Of a stretch of 18,544 nucleotides of DNA, positions 14,743-18,544 are shown piece after piece (the first letter of the stretch is position 1; each line of letters starts with the position of its first letter). This DNA comes from Candidatus Aminicenantota bacterium (GTDB lineage Bacteria; Acidobacteriota; Aminicenantia; JAMOAD01), in contig JALXDT010000188.1 of the NCBI GenBank assembly GCA_027070475.1, forward strand, positions 1-18,544, read 5' to 3'. The notes under the pieces are model-generated. The model was not told the origin of the DNA, made no database searches, and saw nothing but the letters and a program-made list of their open reading frames with translations. Position numbers and translations under genes: made by a program.

Positions 14743-15995
14743 GTCCCCTCCTGCCAACCGGCTAAATACTCTTCTTGTTCTTTTGTAAGCTTATCTATAT
14801 TTATACCCATTGTTTCAAGCTTTAATCTTGCAATTTCCCTATCTATATGTTCCGGAACATCTATTACGGTTTTTCCGATCTCTTTATGATTATTCAAGAT
14901 ATAAACAGCAGATAGAGCCTGATTTGCAAAGCTCATATCCATAACCATAGCGGGGTGCCCTTCAGCAGCAGAAAGATTTACCAACCTTCCATCAGCAAGT
15001 ACATTAATTCTCTTACCACTATCAAGCTTATACTCTTTTACAAAAGGCCTAACCTCTCTTTTACTAACCGCTATTTTTTCAAGCCCTTCAAGGTTTATCT
15101 CTACATTAAAGTGTCCAGAATTTGCTACAATAGCACCATCTTTCATTAATTTAAAATGCTCGACATCAATAACATTCTTGTTTCCTGTAACAGTAATAAA
15201 TATATCACCTATTTTTGCCGCCTCCTTCATTGGAAGCACCCAGAAACCATCCATTGAAGCCTCAAGAGCCTTTATTGGATCAACCTCTGTGATAATTACC
15301 CTCGCGCCTGCTCCCTTTGCTCTCATTGCAACACCTTTCCCACACCAACCATAACCAGCTACAACAAAATTCATTCCTGCAATCAAAACATTAGTTGCTC
15401 TTAAAATTCCATCAAGACTGCTCTGGCCAGTTCCATATCTATTGTCAAAGAAATGTTTTGTCATGGCATTGTTAACAGCAATTATAGGATACTCGAGAAC
15501 TCCCTGATTTGCCATACTCTTTAATCTTATAACTCCGGTTGTAGTCTCTTCTGTTCCTCCCTTAATTTTTGATAAGAGATCTCTTTTTTTAGTATGTAAA
15601 GTTGAAACAAGATCAGCTCCATCATCCATGGTTATATCAGGTTCAATTGAAAGAGCTTCGTAAATATGCTTATAATAAGTTTCATTATCTTCTCCCTTTA
15701 TAGCAAAAACAGAAATACCATACTCCTTTACAAGAGCTGCTGCTGTTTCATCCTGAGTTGACAGAGGATTTGAAGCAGTCAAAGCTACCTCAGCTCCTCC
15801 TGCTTTTAATGTTCTCATTAAATTAGCTGTCTCTGTTGTGACATGCAAACAGGCAGCAATCTTAACACCCTTCAGAGGTTTTTCTCTCTCAAAATCCTCT
15901 CTGATTTTTCTTAGAACAGGCATATTGTTTTCTGCCCATTCTATTTTCTTTTTTCCTTCATCCGCTAAATTAAGGTCCTTTACATCATATTTCAT
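14739..15995 (-). CDS. ahcY: S-adenosylhomocysteine hydrolase
   Basis: NAD-dependent enzyme that splits S-adenosylhomocysteine to adenosine and homocysteine, relieving product inhibition of methyltransferases. Signatures: HVTTETANLMRTLKAGGA near 51-68, NPLSTQDE, DDGADLV, TKHFFDN (catalytic Lys/Asp), GTGQSSLDG, and the NAD loop VVAGYGWCGKGVAMRAKGAG near 212-230. NSGHFN and SAAEGHPAMVMDMSFANQA follow. At 418 aa it is the short form lacking the roughly 40-residue insert and the C-terminal YRY tail of eukaryotic enzymes. The WCGKGVA form of the loop resembles archaeal and Thermotoga enzymes. It has an AAGGAG ribosome site and starts 9 bases after metK. Confidence 0.96.
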   Translation of the reverse strand: MKYDVKDLNLADEGKKKIEWAENNMPVLRKIREDFEREKPLKGVKIAACLHVTTETANLMRTLKAGGAEVALTASNPLSTQDETAAALVKEYGISVFAIKGEDNETYYKHIYEALSIEPDITMDDGADLVSTLHTKKRDLLSKIKGGTEETTTGVIRLKSMANQGVLEYPIIAVNNAMTKHFFDNRYGTGQSSLDGILRATNVLIAGMNFVVAGYGWCGKGVAMRAKGAGARVIITEVDPIKALEASMDGFWVLPMKEAAKIGDIFITVTGNKNVIDVEHFKLMKDGAIVANSGHFNVEINLEGLEKIAVSKREVRPFVKEYKLDSGKRINVLADGRLVNLSAAEGHPAMVMDMSFANQALSAVYILNNHKEIGKTVIDVPEHIDREIARLKLETMGINIDKLTKEQEEYLAGWQEGT

Positions 15996-16004
15996 TTTAT
16001 CTCC

Positions 16005-17153
16005 TTAAAATAAAGCATTTTTTATATCTTCAACTTTATCAGCCTTTTCCCAGCTAAAACTCTCTTCAGTTCTACCAAAATGTCCGTATGCAGCTGTTTT
16101 CTTGTAAATAGGTCTTAAAAGATCAAGCTGGTTAATTATACCTCTGGGAGTCAAATCAAAGATGTCTCTTATGGCTTTTACAATTTTTGCCTCATCAACC
16201 TTACCCTTACCATGTGTGTCTATCATAATTGAAACAGGATCAGCAACTCCTATTGCATAAGCAAGCTGTACTGTAAATTCATCTGAAACACCTGCTGCGA
16301 CCATATTTTTTGCTATATATCTTGCCATATATGCAGCTGACCTATCAACTTTTGTAGGATCCTTTCCTGAAAAGGCTCCTCCTCCGTGACTAACAACACC
16401 CCCGTATGTATCCACTATAATCTTTCTTCCTGTTAAGCCAGTATCTGCCATAGGACCACCCATAACAAATTTACCGGTCGGATTTATATAATATTTGGTA
16501 TTATCATCTATCATCTCTGAAGGTATAACTTCCATAATAACCTTTTCAATTACATCCTCCCTTATTTCAGATTGTTTAACATCGGGGGAATGTTGAGTTG
16601 AAATAACAATAGCATCAACCCTTGTAGGTTTTCCATCAATGTACTCTATTGTAACCTGCGATTTCCCATCAGGTCTAAGGTAAGGCAAAATATCTTCTTT
16701 TCTAACCTTTGAAAGCTGTTTTACTAATTTATGAGCAAACATAATTGGCATTGGCATAAGCTCTTCAGTCTCGGTAGTAGCGTAACCGAACATCATTCCC
16801 TGATCGCCAGCTCCTCCTGGATTCACTCCCATTGCAATATCAGGGGATTGCTCGTGAATAGATGAAATAACTGAACATGTTTCATAATCAAAACCATACT
16901 TAGCTCTCGTATAACCTATTTCCTTAACAGTATCTCTTACTACCTGAGGAAAATCCACATAACCCTTTGTTGTAACTTCTCCAGCAATAAAAACAAGACC
17001 CGTTGTTGTTATTGTTTCAACTGCCACATGTGAATCTTTATCTTGATCAATTAGAGCATCTAAGATCGCATCCGAAATTTGATCCGCTATTTTATCAGGA
17101 TGCCCTTCTGTAACTGACTCAGATGTAAATAAAAAATTCCCTTTTTTATACAT
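16005..17153 (-). CDS. metK: S-adenosylmethionine synthetase
   Basis: Makes S-adenosylmethionine from methionine and ATP. The protein is 382 aa, normal for the bacterial family. Visible signatures: EGHPDKIADQISDAILDALI from residue 16, GGAGDQGMMFGYATTE near 114-129, NPTGKFVMGGP, DTYGG, and the P-loop-like GGGAFSGKDPTKVDRSAAY near 257-275. GGAGGT at 17158-17163 sits 4 bases before ATG 17153. It has its own promoter in the 70-base gap after lptB. The leader is too short for any known SAM riboswitch, so regulation by that route is unlikely here. ahcY follows directly, so the operon both makes SAM and clears its by-product. Confidence 0.97.
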   Translation of the reverse strand: MYKKGNFLFTSESVTEGHPDKIADQISDAILDALIDQDKDSHVAVETITTTGLVFIAGEVTTKGYVDFPQVVRDTVKEIGYTRAKYGFDYETCSVISSIHEQSPDIAMGVNPGGAGDQGMMFGYATTETEELMPMPIMFAHKLVKQLSKVRKEDILPYLRPDGKSQVTIEYIDGKPTRVDAIVISTQHSPDVKQSEIREDVIEKVIMEVIPSEMIDDNTKYYINPTGKFVMGGPMADTGLTGRKIIVDTYGGVVSHGGGAFSGKDPTKVDRSAAYMARYIAKNMVAAGVSDEFTVQLAYAIGVADPVSIMIDTHGKGKVDEAKIVKAIRDIFDLTPRGIINQLDLLRPIYKKTAAYGHFGRTEESFSWEKADKVEDIKNALF

Positions 17154-17177
17154 TTTAACCTCCTAAAATTAGAGATA

Positions 17178-17206
17178 AGAATAGCAAAATATAGATATAT
17201 TGTCAA
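17178..17206 (-). promoter_or_regulatory. Sigma70-type promoter upstream of metK
   Basis: Minus-strand TTGACA (17206-17201), exactly 17 bases, then TATTCT (17183-17178). It predicts a start around 17171 and a leader of under 20 bases to the metK ATG. It would drive metK-ahcY-HD-leuC-leuD-purF separately from folP-lptB. Confidence 0.75.
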
Positions 17207-17223
17207 TTTGTAAAAACTACATC

Positions 17224-17949
17224 TTAACTGCTTTTAAAAACAAAATCCACACCAAAAAACCTCTCTTTAGCAATAGGATTGTTCACAACCTCTGAAGGAA
17301 GACCTTCAGCAACTATATTTCCTGAATCTAAAACATAAATCTTATCTGATATTTCCAGTGTATCATAAACATTATGATCGGATATGAGAATCCCAATTCC
17401 TCTTTTTTTTAATTTTAATAACAAACTCTGCAATTCCAATATAGTTAAGGGATCTACTCCTGAAAAAGGTTCATCCAAAAGTAAAAACTTCGGCTCAATC
17501 AATAGAGCTCTTGCAACTTCAACTCTCCTTCTTTCTCCCCCTGAAAGATTGTAAGCCATTGAATCTTTTAGGTATTCAATATTAAACTCTCTCATAAGAG
17601 AAAAAATTATCTCATCTTTTTTCTTACGATCTTTAATTCTCTCGTCAAGAATAATCATAAAATTATTATAAACTGTTGTTTTCCTGAAAATAGAAGGTTC
17701 TTGAGGTAAGTAAGTAATACCCAAAAGCGCTCTTTCGTGAGGAGGAGTTAAAGTTATATCTTCACCATCAAGTAAAATTTTCCCTTTGTTTGGTTTTACA
17801 ACACCTAAAATCATTTTAAATGAAGTTGTTTTCCCAGCCCCATTCTTACCTAAAAGGGCAATAATTTTACCTTCTTCAATTTTTAAATTCACATTGTCAA
17901 CAACCTTTCTTCCAGAGTATATCTTTTCTAGATTAATCGCTTCAATCAA
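17224..17949 (-). CDS. lptB: LptB, ATPase of lipopolysaccharide export
   Basis: Cytoplasmic ABC ATPase that powers LPS transfer from the inner to the outer membrane with LptF/LptG/LptC. Walker A GKNGAGKTT at 34-42, Q-loop YLPQEPSIFRK at 80-90 (the LptB hallmark), signature LSGGERRRVE at 135-144, Walker B FLLLDEPFSGVDP at 155-167, and SDHNV with His192. Start: TTG 17949, 6 bases after AAGGAG (17956-17961). No in-frame ATG exists upstream near a ribosome site, and a TTG at 17970 lies before it. This gives 241 aa, the standard size. It overlaps folP by 8 bases. LptA/LptC, often adjacent, are not in the window. Confidence 0.93.
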   Translation of the reverse strand: MIEAINLEKIYSGRKVVDNVNLKIEEGKIIALLGKNGAGKTTSFKMILGVVKPNKGKILLDGEDITLTPPHERALLGITYLPQEPSIFRKTTVYNNFMIILDERIKDRKKKDEIIFSLMREFNIEYLKDSMAYNLSGGERRRVEVARALLIEPKFLLLDEPFSGVDPLTILELQSLLLKLKKRGIGILISDHNVYDTLEISDKIYVLDSGNIVAEGLPSEVVNNPIAKERFFGVDFVFKSS

Positions 17950-18544
17950 TTTTTTCTCCTTTAAAAGCAAGAAATGTTTCCAGAAGTTTTTTTGTCTGCC
18001 TCACATTATGAACTCTCAATATGGAAGCTCCATTTAACAAAGATATAAGATTGGCTACACATGTTTGCTCTTCCCTTTCATCCACTTTGTATTTTCCATT
18101 CAAAGATAAAAAGGATTTTCTTGACAATCCTACAAGAATTGGAAGATTTAATTTTTTAAAAAAACTCAAATTATTAATTATTTTAAAATTATCTTCCAAT
18201 TTTTTCCCAAATCCGATTCCTGGATCAATTATTATCTTTTCGTCAAAAACACTGTTCTTATTCAGTTTTTCTTTAATTTTAATAAAATATTCATAAATTT
18301 CTCCCAATAAATCCTTATAAACAGGATTCTTTTGCATATTATTAGGAGTTCCTTTAATATGCATTATTATTATTGGAACATTATAATCTTTTACTACCTC
18401 TACCATTTTATTATCAAAGTTAGTTCCGCTTATATCATTTACAATATTTGCTCCTTCATCAATTGCAGCTTTCGCGACTTCTGATTTATAAGTGTCTATT
18501 GAGATTAGAATTTTACTTCTTCTCCTGATTTCTTCTATTACAGG
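17942..18544 (-). CDS. folP: Dihydropteroate synthase (FolP), N-terminus cut by window edge
   Basis: Folate-pathway enzyme joining p-aminobenzoate to the pterin diphosphate. The frame is open to the window edge, so 200 residues are visible and roughly the first quarter is missing. The internal ATG at 18406 is not the start, because clear DHPS sequence precedes it (SIDTYKSEVAKAAIDEG, then NDISG). Further motifs: MHIKGTPNNMQ, IIDPGIGFGKKLEDN, VGLSRKSF and the C-terminal ILRVHNV. The usual form there is RVHDV; the phosphate-binding Arg and His are kept and only the Asp is Asn. The 3' end overlaps lptB by 8 bases. Confidence 0.93.
   Translation of the reverse strand, partial: PVIEEIRRRSKILISIDTYKSEVAKAAIDEGANIVNDISGTNFDNKMVEVVKDYNVPIIIMHIKGTPNNMQKNPVYKDLLGEIYEYFIKIKEKLNKNSVFDEKIIIDPGIGFGKKLEDNFKIINNLSFFKKLNLPILVGLSRKSFLSLNGKYKVDEREEQTCVANLISLLNGASILRVHNVRQTKKLLETFLAFKGEKID
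17956..17961 (-). promoter_or_regulatory. Ribosome-binding site supporting a TTG start for lptB
   Basis: AAGGAG on the minus strand inside the 3' end of folP, 6 bases before TTG 17949. It fixes the otherwise ambiguous N-terminus of lptB and couples its translation to folP. Confidence 0.75.

Noticed and set aside
17154..17223. A SAM riboswitch upstream of metK
   Set aside because: The gap is only 70 bases and holds a promoter that leaves under 20 bases of leader. No conserved aptamer helices or GC-rich stems are present.
1..18544. CRISPR arrays, transposons, tRNAs or prophage genes
   Set aside because: No regularly spaced repeats, transposase or integrase motifs, tRNA cloverleaf sequences or phage genes were found. 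The window is housekeeping and motility genes throughout.

Overview
The window is a dense, AT-rich bacterial chromosome segment from a flagellated Gram-negative bacterium. LptB, the ATPase of lipopolysaccharide export, implies an outer membrane. The short S-adenosylhomocysteine hydrolase with the archaeal/Thermotoga-style NAD loop, and the short single-subunit LeuC of the archaeal type, hint at a deep-branching, possibly anaerobic or thermophilic lineage. I cannot name the organism from this sequence. No tRNA, rRNA, CRISPR array, insertion sequence or prophage gene is visible. The longest stretch without a gene is about 170 bases.

Right part (about 10954-18544, all minus strand): folP (5' end cut by the window) - lptB - metK - ahcY - HD-domain hydrolase - leuC - leuD - purF. 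metK has its own sigma70-type promoter (TTGACA-17-TATTCT), so metK through purF probably forms one transcript. It joins S-adenosylmethionine synthesis, removal of S-adenosylhomocysteine, an unassigned HD phosphohydrolase, an isopropylmalate-isomerase-type dehydratase and the first enzyme of purine synthesis. These genes are 0-10 bases apart or overlap.

Middle (10331-10844): one plus-strand gene for a small SpoIIAA/STAS-like protein, with a near-perfect promoter (TTGACA-17-TATACT). It is divergent from the motility operon and convergent with purF.

Left part (1-10279, minus strand): a motility operon read motA - motB-like - motB - fliL - fliN - fliO - fliP - fliQ - fliR - flhB - flhA - flhF - flhG (3' end cut by the window). 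It encodes the stator, part of the switch, the complete membrane core of the flagellar export apparatus (FliOPQR, FlhBA), and the FlhF/FlhG pair that sets flagellar number and position. Almost every junction is a stop/start overlap (TGATG, TAATG or ATGA) or a 0-1 base gap, so translation is probably coupled along its length.

The most unusual point is a second MotB-like protein between MotA and MotB. It keeps the MotB layout (one N-terminal membrane helix and an OmpA-like C-terminus). It has lost the proton/ion-carrying aspartate (Ser24 sits at its place) and the peptidoglycan-binding aspartate (Leu163). This suggests a non-conducting accessory or regulatory stator subunit. fliM is also absent from its usual place between fliL and fliN.
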